NCBI GenBank assembly: GCA_034008185.1
Contig: CM067085.1
Span: 76,682,275 to 76,746,274, forward strand
Reading direction: 5' to 3'
Length of the DNA: 64,000 nucleotides
Source of the DNA: Gorsachius magnificus
Taxonomy: Eukaryota; Chordata; Aves; Pelecaniformes; Ardeidae
The notes beneath the pieces were generated by a model. The model did not search any database, was not told the DNA's origin, and worked only from the letters and a program-made list of their open reading frames with translations. Of this stretch, positions 24,601 to 35,013 are shown one piece after another. The first letter of the stretch is position 1. Each line of letters begins with the position of its first letter. Position numbers and translations under genes: made by a program.

Positions 24601-25106
24601 CTGTAGAGAGGATGATGTGTTCTCTCCTTTTTATAGCTATACGGAGTTACACAAAAATGCAAACACAACGTGTTTCTGTGTGTTATTCTAACTGTACTTT
24701 GGGGCTTGTTGTTGATAGCAAGTTCGTGTTTAGAAAGGCTCAGCTTATGTTTGCAAAACGTTCTTATCTAATAAGTCTAGACTAGAAGATGGTGTTGGCT
24801 GAACCGGCTGAATGTTGCAAATTCTTAGCTGGAGCTGCTCATACGCTTCTAATTGGCTTCTCTTCACTTCTGACATTATTACTGTAAGTTGCTTGGGGAG
24901 GGGTCTGATTTGTTTGGGTGAGTTTAAGTCTGAATAGTTAAAAGACATTATTGCTTCAGAAGGCAGGTGCTCAATATATGCTGGACTCATGGTAATGTGT
25001 GTGTGTACGTATTTATTCAGTTCTTTTATCTCCAAGAAATTTTCAGTGGCACAGGCCAGCCTCCGGAAAGTGGCTTTTTAAAATAGCTGCATTGCTCGTC
25101 TCATTT
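21686..25106. other. Unique non-coding DNA
   Basis: No supported gene. There is a 16-base A-tract at 22797-22812. The block 22660-23400 is AT-rich with several ATTA cores, for example ACTAATTGTCCATTAA near 23295. Frames up to 175 codons (21633-22160 minus) overlap the LTR edge and resemble nothing known. Confidence 0.5.
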
Positions 25107-25212
25107 GCTTAGGGCCAGGGTTTAGTGGTGGGATGGCAGGGGTAGGGGAACGGTTGGGCTTGATGATCTTAAAGGGCTTTTCCAACCCAAACAATTCTAT
25201 GGTTCTATGATT
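25107..25212 (+). mobile_element. CR1 LINE 3' tail
   Basis: Only the last ~106 bp of a CR1 remains: AGGGCCAGGGTTTAGTGGTG, then GATGATCTTAAAGGGC, then the terminal ATTCTATGGTTCTATGATTC. It is an extreme 5' truncation. Confidence 0.93.
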
Positions 25213-27149
25213 CGTTCCCTGCAATTGGTGTCTCTCATTCCCAAGACTGCACACAGCAAATAAATAATCACGGCAGGAGCTATGTAACTTAGAAGCTCTA
25301 ACTCAACACCTCAATGAACAAACATGGCAGAGATCGCTGCTTTGACGGGAGTTTGCGGAAGCTTACGGAGCGGCTTGCGTGATGCAGTGTCTGCAGGAGG
25401 GACGCAGGAGATTCCGGTTTGATTTTAAGGTGGATATCGGATTTTCCATTTAGGATAGGGATGTGTCTGTCCGATACGAAGAGCTCCTTACCACCTTGTC
25501 TTCCTCGCAGTCACCCACATGGCGTCTTTTATTCTGTCTTGCCTGTGGTCCTAGGGCAGGAGGAGGAGCAAGGCTTGCCCTGTCCCTGTTCGTGGATTAA
25601 ACCAGTCCTGCAACTCGGCCAAGCTCTTTTTACAATTCTCACAGTTTTCAGACGCAAATGCTTCGTATGTATAAGTATCTTTGAAAATACAAAAGAGTTG
25701 GAAAGACTCGTATTGCGCACTGTGGGTTCGTGGGTTAATATATAGGCTTTGCAGCAGAAAGAGCAGGCACCCCATTTTCAGAATTCCATCCCCTTTCTAA
25801 TCTCCTTCGTCTGACTAAGCGTCCTTCCTGCTGACTTGGTGTTCGATGATGACGGATGTGTTTGCCTTGTTTGCCAGTTAGGTTTATTGTCAAGCTCTTC
25901 TCCCTGGATCATCACAATGGTCATCCTTGTCTTCAGAAACGTGTTTGTTTTCTGAGCCATAGATTTTCTTGTAATCTATATGAAGATACATTTTTTCCCT
26001 CCACTGCAGTTCTTGCTACCTGATAAACACATGTCTTCGGGTCGTCTTCGCTTGATCTCTTGGCTTAACCCTCTCCTGGGGTAAAATCCCAAATGAAGCC
26101 ATGCGTTATGAAAGTATTGTAGAAATAAGCTGTATTTTGAAAAGCAACACTTTCTAAGTGTTTAATGTGTCTTAAAACGAGCCATAGCTAAGCAGGTTAC
26201 TTAACCACTATCTTCAGAGGCCCAGATCCTTTTGTTCTATGCAGTGGGGCCACTCAAGCATAAAGGCTGATTATGCCAAACAGATATTGTCTTTATGGTC
26301 ACTGCCATAAATAGAAACAAAGAGGAGCAGCGATGTCTGTGGCTTCGGCTAGTCTTCATACAGGAGAGTGTCATTTTGATTCAGCAGACAGCCGCGTCCT
26401 TCCAGAGACAGCACAGGACCTGTGCCCTAACACAAGTTCATGTTTCAAATCATTTGGAAGCAACTGCAAATCACGGGTTATCTTTTGTCAGTTTGGGGGT
26501 TGAGGAGGGGGAGAATGGTGGGGCTGGAAGGAGCCAGTGCAAAATTCCAGTCTGGCATCTCAAAACCAGGGACCCTTCTGAAGGCTGGAGCCTGCTCAGG
26601 CTCTGTGGCCCACGGTGGGAACGAGGGCTGGCTTGGTTTTGTCCCCCCTCGGGGCCCCACAGCAGCAGAACACCTCGGTTGTGTCCCAAACTCTGATGAT
26701 GTTCTCTGACGAAGAGGAGAAGGAAGAAGGGAGGAAATCGGGTTTGAGTGTAACAACTGGGAGATTCTGCCCCGGAGGAAGCTGCGGTTGTGTTAAAAAC
26801 GAGCTTGAAGCACCTCTCAGCTATCGACCGCGTACAGCAGCCCCCGGGGCGTTACAGGCATTGCAAACAACGTCCTGATGTAAAGTTGTAGTAAGGAAAC
26901 TCCAGAATACTGAAGGAAAATGCCTTTGAAAAGACTTACTTATCATGACTGTACTTTTGTAATAGGTAATTAGAAATTATCCCATTTAAATTTTTCATTT
27001 TTGCCTCTTATGCCTTTGATCTTTTATCCTTTAAATTATCCTTTACATTTTTTTTCTGTATGCAAGGGTTTGCGTACCCTTAAGCCAAACTGTAATGAAT
27101 TTTGTTGGAGGCGAATCCTGGATCCCTGAGACTTCAGGGAAGTCGTGAA

Positions 27150-27450
27150 TTATGGATTGTTCTCGCTTCGCCTGGCCGGTCGGGAGTCCCCCTGAAAGCA
27201 GGGGACTTGCTGTCCCCTCCCGCGGCGCCTGCCGCTCTGGTGGCCACAGCCCATCCCGCCATGCCTGCGGGGGGACGCGGCGTGGCAGCTCGGCCGTGTA
27301 TGGGGGGGGGGGGGGTGCAGAGAAGGCGGGTGGGAGGATTGCAAGGGGGTCCTTGGCTACGAACGCATTGTGCGGTTTGCTGTCACCCTTCCTGCTCGCT
27401 TCCATCGCCGCGAGCGTTTGGAAGCAGTCACGTTTCTGGCCGCGCACAGA
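27150..27450. other. CpG-island-like patch
   Basis: G+C-rich with more than twenty CpGs by eye, including CCCGCGGCGCC, GGGGACGCGGCG and CCGCGAGCG. It is interrupted by a 14-base G-run. It could be an orphan island, for example an enhancer or lncRNA promoter. No first exon, TATA box or convincing transcript structure was identified. Confidence 0.4.
27302..27315. repeat. Poly-G run, 14 bases
   Basis: Fourteen consecutive G inside the CpG-rich patch. Such runs are prone to sequencing and slippage errors. Confidence 0.85.
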
Positions 27451-29095
27451 TGTTACTTGGCAACAGGACCTTGCTTGTATGAGGAGGAGGGTTTTTTTGT
27501 GTTCTCCTTGCATATATAATATGCACTAGCAGGTGATACAGGCAGCCTTTTAATTTAGATATCCGAGTGGTTTGCTATTTCAGGTAAGCAGTTTTCTCAT
27601 TTGCAAAGCCAGGGACGGACATGGCATGTCGTTCGTGTAAATAAGTGCAACTCTTGGGTTTTCTTAATATATTTCATTATTTGGGAGTTTAGAACATCAC
27701 ATCCACGTGGTAACTGGTAGAGCCGCTGGCCTTTGCCCAAATCCATCTCTGCTGAGTGGAGGGTGTGCTAATGTCCTGGATCAGCAAGGGCTTGTGCTTG
27801 CCATTCGCGTTCTTTATACTGGTGCCATTGAGTCCATTCTTGGGATAAGAAGACTGCTGCATCCTGGCTCCCTCCCCCCCAGGAAAAAAAAAAAGGTTAG
27901 TTTGCAGTGGTTTGGTTTTTTTAAATGACCCCTTCCCTTTGAACTCTTCTAAAGTATGAGAGGATTTGTTGGTCTTTGTCTTGACACAAGAGTTACTTTA
28001 AACAAACCGAGCTGAGCCCACACCCCTTCTCTTCCAAGTCACATTGGGTGGGAGCCATTCCTCAGGGCGCTGGGTGTTTGTGCCTCTGAGTATTTAATGT
28101 TCAGGGCTCTCCTGGAAATCAGTGTTTCAGTGCTGAGTGTCATCAGAAGCAAAACTGCAAAAACGTAACCTGCGTTATGGCAGTAGAGACTGCGGACAAA
28201 CCCCTAAATCTTCTCTTCCAAAACTATGAACCTGTATTTCTTAAGCCAAAAGAAATTAGCTCTCGGCAGGATTCCTCTCTCCAACTGTTTGAAAAGTCCA
28301 GTTTCGGAAAGCCTCTTAGAAATGATCTATCCTGGTCTAGACAGTGAAGCTTTTAAGTAATTTTGTAATGAATCTGAGGTTTGGTAGAAGCTTGCTTTCC
28401 CTGTGTTCTCTTTCCCTCTGCTTAGTACAGAAAAATACGGCGTGTAATTCTCCGGTGTGGCCATGGCCCCGAAGCCATGCGAAGATGGAAACGGGGAAAT
28501 CTGGGCCCCCCAGCTACGTTATCCTTCGTTGCGGATCTTTCCCAGCTTCCCTACGAGCTTGCTCACACTTTCTTCTTCCAGGGAGCGTACGCCGGGTGAG
28601 GTTCCCCTGGAGGTACAGCCCTGCTGCCTGAGTCTCCGCCGCCCTTTTGCAGGGGGATGAAGGCATCTCCCAAGCAACGCTATACCCATGCGTTACAGCT
28701 CTCGCTGAAGGTGCAGTCTGTGCCATTAAACTAGGCTTCAGTTGAAAAGGAAAGCATCTTGCTTTCAGGTTTGGGTGAGCAAGGTTCCTTTCACCCTGCA
28801 CGGGGAGGGTGAGCAGACGCAGGGCAGGTACCCGTTACGTAGCCGTGTTACAGCCCCGTCTCCCTCTGAAAGCATTATTTTAGGCAGTCGCTTTAAAATT
28901 TTAGCAGTGGGTGTTGACTGCATTTCTTGCATTTTTAAAAACAGAGTGCCAGCCAGCAAATGGTGGGCAAGGGACCGGCGGCTGCTCAAGGCCTCCTGCT
29001 GCTTCAGCAGCTCAGGCTGCGGGGACGGGTTTTCTAGGACAGTTTTCAGAGCGACACCCCAGGACACCATCTCTGTAGCAGCTTCTCTTCTTATT

Positions 29096-29171
29096 AATTT
29101 AGTGCTTTAGAAAGTGAGAAAATGGTAAGGTTTAATTTAGTGCTTTAGAAAGTGAGAAAATGGCAAGGTTT
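29096..29171. repeat. Tandem duplication, 2 copies of 38 bp
   Basis: Units 29096-29133 and 29134-29171 are identical except for one T/C difference. Each contains AATTTAGTGCTTTAGAAAG and AAAATGG(T/C)AAGGTTT. The near-identity indicates a recent local duplication. Confidence 0.96.
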
Positions 29172-30827
29172 CTTCCCTCACCCCAGAGTAAACCTCCTAT
29201 AAACAGGCTCGCAGGCAAGTTGGGGTTTCCTTGGTAGAGCACCGTTAATGGCATCTCTGACCTTCACGCAGACGGCAGAGCCACGGCGTAGCGGGCAGCG
29301 AGGACCGGCAGTACAAAGATGTGAAACTGGGATGCCCTAAAAGCAGGAAAAACTTGGTTGTGTTCAAGTAGGAAATGTTCTCCTGTCGCTGTTTGTAGGC
29401 GTTCCAGTTCTCCCATCAGTTACGACTGGAGTGGCAAAGGACAGAAAGCCACACTGTACGGTAACGACCAGCCCTATGGAGAAGAGTGATGGATGAGATG
29501 ATCCATTCCTCCATTGCTAGTACCAGGTTTATCCAAATGCAGTTCACTCTATCTCTTTCTCACAGAGCAAGCAAGCACATCTCGGTGGAGAAGATGATGC
29601 AGTGGGCCCCTGCTGCAGACCAGGGCCTGGCCCGGGAGCGGGACCATACCCACCAGCTACAAAACGCATGCATCTTGTCTCCCTGAAACCCTTTGGGACT
29701 GGCGCTGGCAGATTTTTTTAAGCTAGTCTGTCTTTTTTCTTGCTAGATAGTGGCGGAGTAAAAATGAAGGAAGATTCATTTTTCTGGGAGCGTAATTCGT
29801 TCACTTTTTTCTCCTTTCATCTTTCCATTCTGTGACTGGGATATATTGGGCTCCAGAAGATGTGGGAAATGGTTCAACCTGAGATATAATTGGCACGTAA
29901 GGCAGAATTAATACTTCAAGGTGGGTGCGTTTTATGTTATTGCTTTAGAGCAGGAGCGTGCAGAGAGGGTGGCTGGTCAAGTTTGTGGAAGAAAAATCCA
30001 CTGAGGGACTCAAAGATACAACCTGTGCCTCAGGAACTGTCTGCGAACGGCATTGCTGAAGGGTAAGAGAACTTGAACAAAGCACTGCTACACGCTTGTT
30101 TTTCCTGGTACTCCACTTTTGGCCCCTGTCAGGACGAGGATACGGACTGTACGGAGCTTTGTTCTGACCCGGCACAGCTGGTCTGATGCTCTTACTCCAT
30201 TCCATTTCACCCATATGCTGTCAGTAAGTGTGGACCTTTTCAGGTCCACAGAAAGTCCTTTATTCATTTCCAGGTCTTCAAGAATGTTAGCAAGTGGCTA
30301 AGAATTTTAATCAGAGTAACATGCTGTTGACTTTTTCAAAATCCCGAATTATTTTAATGTATCTTAATAATGGACAGTACTAGTTAATGACATGGAAGAG
30401 GAATCCGATCATGCCGTAGGAAGGAGCTGGTCCGCTGGATAATTCCCTAAGCTATGGTTCTAGTTGGGATTTGGGATTAATCCTGTGTCTAAGGCATTTT
30501 CCATAACAAAAAGTTGAGGGAGCGGTGTGGTTCCTGGTAGAAGAAACTAGTTCTGGGATGGGTGAACAGGTATGTCCCACGTAGCGCACTGATGGTATTT
30601 GCAGACAGATTTGCCATACCTTCAGCTTTTGCCTCGCATAATTGCAGCAATAAGAAAACACTAAAACACCATCACACAAATTTAGAGCTTAATATGAACT
30701 TGTCTCATCATTTTTATTGCCCCCCAGGAAGTAAGGTGTTCTCACAGAGAAGGTGCAGTGTCGTCTTCTTTAACCTGCCCAAATTTGATCTCAACTTTTC
30801 CTTCCAAATAAGGTCTGTCTTTGGGGG

Positions 30828-30847
30828 AAAAAAAAAAAAAAAAAAAA
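30828..30847. repeat. Poly-A tract, 20 bases
   Basis: An uninterrupted 20-base A-run follows GGGGG and precedes a TA-rich stretch. No retrogene body was recognised upstream. Confidence 0.9.
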
Positions 30848-30953
30848 TATATTTTATAGATATGTTTTATATATATATAAAAGAATTGGCAACCCACAGA
30901 TATTTTGAGTGCTCTGTGTTTTCATTTACGGCTTTGAAGGCACAGACACTTGC

Positions 30954-31836
30954 TTACTAAGTTTCTAGATGGCACCAAGCTGGGAGGGGATCCAAGCACT
31001 TTACAGGCCAGAACCGCAATTCAAAGCATTCTTGACAAATTGAAAAAAAAAAAGGGTCTGATATGAAAAGCCACGGTTGATTAAGGAGAATTCAAAATAC
31101 CACTGTTAGGGGTGAAAATGAATGTATAAAAGCTAGGGAATGACCCATTAGATAGCAGTATTGCTATCCTAAGCAATGGATGGTTTGCAAGTGCCCCTTT
31201 GCGAATGATAAACCAACCATGAATCGGTCATGTTCTGCCCTTGTGGCCACGGGTAGGCCTCATCCTGGGATGGGAGAGCAGGAGTGTGTGCAGAAATTGG
31301 AAGTAACCCTGCCCCGCGTTAATAAAGCCTCTGTTGGAGTCCTTTTGCCACTTTTAGACATAAACTTCAAGAAATGTAGGAACCAGTTGGGGAGAATCGA
31401 GTGACGCAGAGGAGGAAGGATCCAAAGTCTAGAAAACAGAACTTATGAAAAAGGAACAGAAGGGTATTGTGGGTGTTAAGAATAGAGAAGAGAGGACTTG
31501 AGACATGGTAGGTCTTCAGATGCTTTAAAGACAGCTGAAGAGAAAGGCAAGAAACTTGTCCCGCCCCGCCACGGGGAGATGAGTTTCTGTTGCAGAAAGT
31601 GAGATGGATATAAAGCCTCAAGAAAAATTTCCCAAAGTAAGGACAGCGGGAGATACTCTCTCCTATAAGTGTCACAGAATTCAATGACATCTCCATCACT
31701 AAGGGTTCTTATGAACAAGATACACAATCACCCGCCAGAAATGGGTTAGGTATTTTTAATCCTTTGTTGTGGCAGGAGTCTGAGAGTGGAGGAATGCTTG
31801 ACGTCTCTTCCAACTACTTTTTCTATTATTTCCTAC
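30954..31836 (+). mobile_element. Ancient, highly diverged CR1 LINE
   Basis: Despite heavy decay this follows the CR1 ORF2 order. It begins with TGGCACCAAGCTGGGAGG (the DDTKLGG box), then GCATTCTTGACAAATTG, TTCAAGAAATG before GTCTAGAAAACAG (the ERVQRRA..LEN region), and AAATTTCCCAAAG. Near the end come ACATCTCCATCACTAAGG (the ESPSL region) and CGTCTCTTCCAACTAC followed by a degraded TTCTATTATTTC terminus. Small insertions and deletions occur throughout. It is far older than the other CR1 copies and resembles the amniote-wide CR1 types. It has no open frame. Confidence 0.82.
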
Positions 31837-32302
31837 AAGTATTACCCATACAATAACAAAACGCTTTGCACTAAGCATTTTTCTCTCTGAAAAGTTATAG
31901 ATATCTTTTTTATAAGCTTTTTGGCAACGATAAAAAAAAAAATGGGTTCCACTATCAAATTTGACGTCCAGTTTGCAAAAGTACCTGCACCTTGCTGAAG
32001 GACAACGCAATTTAGGCTCCTGCCATAAACATGCTCTTGTGAATTCTCCCCGTAGTGATATATATATTAAAAACTGTGCAAGGTAAATGTGTTTAATCAG
32101 TATTCATAGAATCTTTCCCCAGGGGGAAGGGTGCGATTAGGTGCTCCCATGTGCGTGCTGCTCGTGTGTTGGGAAGGGGAGCAATAAACAGGGTGGAATG
32201 TTTTACAGCGCAGAGCGGGAGGAAATAACCTTTAGCATCTGAACAGATGTAAATACTCTTGAAGCTAGTCATTTCGATGCTTAAAAAAATATGCTACTGT
32301 AA
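31837..32302. other. Unique AT-rich spacer
   Basis: About 470 bp between the ancient CR1 and a young CR1. Nothing recognisable apart from a short A-run near 31932. Confidence 0.6.
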
Positions 32303-32567
32303 ATCATAGAATCATAGAACCATAGAACGGTTTGGGTTGGAAGGGGCCCAGCCAAACCCCCCTGCAGGAGCAGGGACACCTTGAACCACATCAGGTTGCT
32401 CCCAGCCCCATCCAACCTGGCCTGGAATGTTCCCAGGGATGGGGCCTTCACCCCCTCTCTGGGCAGCCCCTGCCAGGGTTTCACCACCCTCACTGGAAAG
32501 AATTTCTTCCTTAGATCCAGTGTAAACCTACCCTGGTTTAGTTTAAAGCCATCCCCCCTTGTCCTGC
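32303..32567 (-). mobile_element. CR1 LINE 3' fragment
   Basis: The left end has AATCATAGAATCATAGAAC, the complement of the CR1 terminus. It is followed by a 3' UTR nearly matching the copies at 196 and 59486 (TGCAGGAGCAGGGACACC, ACCTGGCCTGGAATGTTCCC). It breaks off after CCCTTGTCCTG. Same young subfamily, 5'-truncated. Confidence 0.95.
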
Positions 32568-33882
32568 AGCTCCTGGGAAGACGGCAAATTCTGGAGCATC
32601 GGTGTGAGTAGCAGGATTTACATCTTCCCGGGTGAGGAGGAGGGGGACAAAACCTGGTGCCCGGTGCCCGGCGGTCAGTGCCCATGGGGGCCCAGCCAGT
32701 ACTGCAGTACATGCCTTAGAGAACCTTAAAATGCCAATTAAAACTGTTCTCGTCGTGGAAGGAGCGTGTGGCAGGTCACTTCGCCTGGCATTCCCGCAGA
32801 TGATACGCGCTGGGCATAAACACAAATTGTTACGGTCATGCTTTTCCACAGCAAACCATTTTGAAGTTTGATGAGAGGAGGAGAAGAGCCAAGCAGACAA
32901 TGCTAACAAATACTCTACCCATCCCCTCCAGCTGTTTCCTGTGGTCCGAAGGAAGCTATCCAGTTGGAAAATATGCCTTCAAATTACTGAATATGAGATT
33001 TTTCTGCTCGAGCGTTGTTTTAATGCTCGTGGAAAACCATGGTTGCTCTTTTTGATGTCCCGCTGTCGGTTCTGTGCTTTCTGTTAGCATAAGGGTTGGC
33101 GTACGCTCTCCGGCCAGCCCGTGTGTCCATCCGTAGGCATGGGCAGAGGGGCGAGAGCCTGTGGGGCACCACGCTGGCTCCAGAGCCTTTACCTGAATCT
33201 CCAGGAGTGCCAGCGTTTTTGTTCATTGAGCTGTTCCCAGCGCTGGCAGAAGTTAGTCTTGAGGGAGAAATCTAAGCATCAACAAAATGTGTTTCTGGTT
33301 AGATAATAAAGCCTTGGTGGAGGTGATCCGTTGGCGGTCTTCCGAACCAGAAGCCGACACGCACCTGCTGCATTTATTTGTTGTATGCAGCTTCTCATTT
33401 AACGTACTGTAATGTTCAGGGAAGGCAATCGGGGTCTGCTAATCAAATTGCTAACGTGTGCTTTATTTAGTTCAAGGAACTGCAGACAGCAATGCCAGGC
33501 TGCAGTTACAATGCAGGGATGCTCTCCGGAGGATCGGAATATAATTAAAAACAGGCCAAATTTTTTCAATAGAAATTCTCTAAAACAGAAGCCTGTAGGC
33601 AGTTCTGCTTTTGGTGGCTAAAATTGCTCTGTGGGGATGGATGGATATTAAAATACAGTGGAGGTGAGATAGTAAAAGACAAAGACACCCACTCCAACTT
33701 TAGTTTGATCTTTCCTGTTATTCACATGGACAAATATTAAAAATATTAAAACCCCAACCCCCAATATATGCATAAAATGCAAGCTTAAAAACTAAATATG
33801 TTGTTTAGACTAGCTTAAAGGCCACATTCTCTTCATTTGACATTTCTCCTGAAATCTCTTCTCATGTGATCACGTTCTGCCT
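32568..33882. other. Unique non-coding DNA
   Basis: About 1.3 kb between a CR1 and an LTR. Mixed composition, short frames only, no recognisable gene or repeat. Confidence 0.6.
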
Positions 33883-34012
33883 TGTTGTGGTTTAGCCCCA
33901 GTTGGCAACCAGGCCACCCCCAGCTGCTTGCTCATCTTCCCCCCCGGTGGGATGGGGAGAGAATCAAAAGAGCAAGAGTAAGAAAACTCGTGGGTTAAGA
34001 TAAAACAGTTTA

Positions 34013-34059
<47 letters not shown>

Positions 34060-34403
34060 GAGAGAGAAAAACAAACCCCAGGAAAAACAAATGATGCAAC
34101 TGCTCACCACCCGCCGACCGATGCCCAGCCCGTCCCCAAGCAGCGGTCCCTCCCCCCTGGCCAGCTCCCCCAGTTTCCATACTGGGCAGGAGGCCCCATG
34201 GGCTGGAATAGCCCTGTGGGCAGTCGGGGTCGGCTGTCCTGGCCGTGCCCCCTCCCAGCTCCTTGTGCCCCTGGCAGAGCAGGGGAAGCTGAAAAGTCCT
34301 TGCCTGGTGTAAGCCCTGCTCAGCACCAACTGAGCCATCCGGTGTTACCAACGTTCTTCCCATCCGAAACCCAAACCACTCCATCCCCATGGAAACCAGG
34401 ACA
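33883..34403 (+). mobile_element. Second solo LTR of the same ERV family
   Basis: This 521-bp LTR starts TGTTGTGGTTTAGCCCC and ends GGAAACCAGGACA, with proper TG...CA termini. It shares the CTCACCACCCGCCGACCG block and the GGCTGTCCTGGCCGTG block with the LTR at 21080 but is shorter and diverged, so it is a related subfamily or an independent insertion. It contains an expanded ATA microsatellite (34015-34059). I cannot see a convincing target duplication: TGCCT lies before it and GCCGA after. No internal viral genes adjoin it. Confidence 0.88.
34015..34059. repeat. (ATA)15 microsatellite
   Basis: Fifteen perfect ATA units, 45 bp, inside the LTR. The LTR at 21080 has only a few units at the same place, so the array expanded after insertion or in this subfamily. 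It is the source of the poly-tyrosine frames on the minus strand. Confidence 0.95.
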
Positions 34404-34910
34404 GCCGACAGACAAACTTGCATGGTTTTTGGAATCCAGAAGTCCTTCTGGTCCCTCTATCTGAACCCGTTATTATACGTGGTGTTATTTGGAGTAACTT
34501 GAATCAACAGAACATTATTAAATAAAATGACCTGAGGAATACTAGAACTGACTGTACGCAGTGAAACAATGGAAGGTCTACTACTAAAGAAAATAATCAA
34601 GCAAGAGGACTTCATAGGATGGCTAATGAATCCATACAGCATTTATTTCTACTTTTTTGACTCTTCCCAGGCTTCTCAAATGAATCTGTCTAGTAATGGC
34701 TGTGGAAATCGTGGCTGAATTCCAGTTCACTTATTAACAGGGGGTTTGGGTGGTAGCTTTTGTGTACGTAGGCAGGAATATGTAATATGTGTGGAAGTAC
34801 TTACCTGCCCATCATATTCCTGACTGTTGCAATAATCCGGGTGTATCGCTGAAGACATCCTTGGTTTAAGTTTGTGATTTTTACCAGTTTGATTTAATTA
34901 TCTCCGAAGG
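34404..34910. other. Unique spacer
   Basis: About 500 bp between the LTR and a CR1 fragment. No gene or repeat recognised. Confidence 0.6.
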
Positions 34911-35013
34911 TAGAATCATAGAATCATGGAATGTTTTGGGTTAGAAGGGACCCCTAGAGGTCATCTAGTCCAACCCCCCTGCAGTGAGCAGGGACACCGC
35001 TAACTAGATCAGG
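34911..35013 (-). mobile_element. CR1 LINE 3' tail
   Basis: About 100 bp: TAGAATCATAGAATCATGG, then GGGTTAGAAGGGACCCCTAG and GTCCAACCCCCCTGCAG, ending near ACTAGATCAGG. Severely 5'-truncated. Confidence 0.93.

Larger units (their letters stand above)
25213..30953. other. Unique non-coding DNA, 5.7 kb
   Basis: No gene was recognised. The stretch includes a CpG-island-like patch (27150-27450), a 14-base G-run (27302-27315), a 38-bp tandem duplication (29096-29171) and a 20-base A-tract (30828-30847) followed by a short TA-rich run. Frames of up to 156 codons around 27.1-27.5 kb fall in the GC-rich patch on both strands and look like chance. Confidence 0.55.

Noticed and set aside
21080..34403. 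The two LTRs as the ends of one large provirus
   Set aside because: They lie 12 kb apart in the same orientation, but the DNA between holds no gag, pol or env-like frame. The LTRs differ in length and sequence, and the first has its own flanking target duplications.
33964..34423. Poly-tyrosine and poly-leucine frames on the minus strand
   Set aside because: They are translations of the ATA microsatellite inside an LTR.
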